The notes beneath the pieces are model-generated. The model saw only the letters and a list, made by a program, of their open reading frames with translations. It had not been told where the DNA came from and searched no databases. A stretch of DNA of 7,306 bases, from NCBI GenBank assembly GCA_963580245.1, contig CAUZJO010000181.1:1-7306 (forward strand). The letters run 5' to 3'. Source of the stretch: CAUZJO01 sp963580245. Its GTDB lineage: Bacteria > Sumerlaeota > Sumerlaeia > MVZB01. Below, piece by piece: positions 7,097 through 7,306 of the stretch. The position numbers and the translations under genes were made by a program. Position 1 is the stretch's first letter, and each line of letters begins with the position of its first letter.

Positions 7097-7129
7097 TACC
7101 ATCCCCGGCTGGGGATGAATGGTTTTTTT
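7097..7129 (+). terminator. Possible Rho-independent terminator (plus strand)
   Basis: CATCCCC (7100-7106), loop GGCT and GGGGATG (7111-7117) form a perfect 7-bp stem. The flanking ACC and GGT could lengthen it by bulging four bases. A run of seven T follows at 7123-7129. In shape it would stop transcripts reading rightwards, yet no plus-strand gene precedes it. It may instead be a repeat element or a leader hairpin on the other strand. Confidence 0.35.
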
Positions 7130-7147
7130 AGGCATGAGAAGGATTTC

Positions 7148-7207
7148 TGCAATATCCTCATGGATGAGGGGACAGCCTAGCTCAGCTGTCCCCCGCTCGA
7201 TATTGCA
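7148..7207. repeat. Nested three-arm palindrome
   Basis: The outer arms TGCAATATC (7148-7156) and GATATTGCA (7199-7207) are exact reverse complements. Inside lie CCTCAT-GG-ATGAGG (7156-7169) and then GGGGACAGC (7168-7176), an eight-base spacer and GCTGTCCCC (7185-7193). All three pairings are perfect, and the two inner elements share only an edge, so a cruciform or a three-way-junction RNA is possible on either strand. No T-run follows, so it is not a simple terminator. Confidence 0.85.
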
Positions 7208-7306
7208 TCGAACCTCCGGCCGGTTATCCCTGACGAGTTGCTCCCCATCAGAGCTCGCTTCCGTTTCACCGGCCAAGACCATTGTGCTTTCCCCGCCCTG
7301 ATCAGT

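Larger units (their letters stand above)
6943..7306. other. Structured region upstream of the glycosidase gene, no convincing gene
   Basis: About 360 bases. A minus-strand frame from ATG 7282 to 7004 (92 codons; product includes CNIERGTAELGCPLIHEDI and then MPKKTIHPQPGMVANSQTAI) is open throughout, and a G-rich stretch precedes its ATG. However, most of it is made of nested palindromes and its product matches nothing I know, so I do not call it a gene. The region probably contains the promoter and 5' leader of the glycosidase gene, but I see no clear -35/-10 pair. If it is transcribed leftwards, the palindromes at 7148-7207 and 7100-7117 would lie in that leader. Confidence 0.45.

Noticed and set aside
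7004..7282. Minus-strand open frame of 92 codons upstream of the glycosidase gene
   Set aside because: It has an ATG with a G-rich stretch before it, but most of its length is nested palindromes, and the product matches nothing known. It was treated as a possible leader or repeat region.

Overview
The window comes from a bacterial chromosome of moderate to high GC. It carries a bacterial tRNA-Ala with an encoded CCA, AGGAGG-type ribosome binding sites and several insertion-sequence families. The mix of ISAzo13-like and ISKra4-like transposases with a large exported GH127-like glycosidase would suit the Planctomycetes/Verrucomicrobia/Hydrogenedentes part of the tree. That placement is an inference from gene content, and nothing in the window fixes the taxon.

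Left third (1-1250): the 3' part of a tyrosine-recombinase gene runs in from the left edge and is cut off by a stop just after its first catalytic arginine. About 600 bases without a recognisable gene follow, then a complete tRNA-Ala(CGC) on the minus strand, then about 290 more bases without a convincing gene. The tRNA 3' end faces the integrase remnant, which is the usual geometry for an integrative element that used the tRNA as its attachment site.

Middle (1250-4570): a graveyard of mobile DNA. An ISKra4-family transposase has one in-frame TAA and has lost its C-terminus. It is fused to a fragment of a phage-type replication protein that is itself frameshifted. An ISAzo13-family element follows on the minus strand. 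Its transposase is full length except for one extra T, and this slip site lies five bases upstream of a perfect 16-bp hairpin. A short, damaged IS30-family transposase remnant lies directly against it.

Right half (4570-7306): one intact minus-strand gene of 720 codons encodes an exported six-hairpin glycosidase-like protein. It keeps a Glu-x-Cys ... Cys-Cys set and an upstream Glu spaced as in the zinc/cysteine active site of GH127 beta-L-arabinofuranosidases. A good ribosome binding site fixes its start 10 codons inside the longest frame. The region upstream has no convincing gene but is unusually rich in inverted repeats: a terminator-like hairpin with T7, and a nested three-arm palindrome of 60 bases.

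Only the tRNA and the glycosidase-like gene look fully functional. No defence system, CRISPR array or toxin-antitoxin pair was seen. The most interesting signals are the slip site plus hairpin in the ISAzo13 transposase, the nested palindrome upstream of the glycosidase, and the apparent GH127-type catalytic set in a divergent exported protein.
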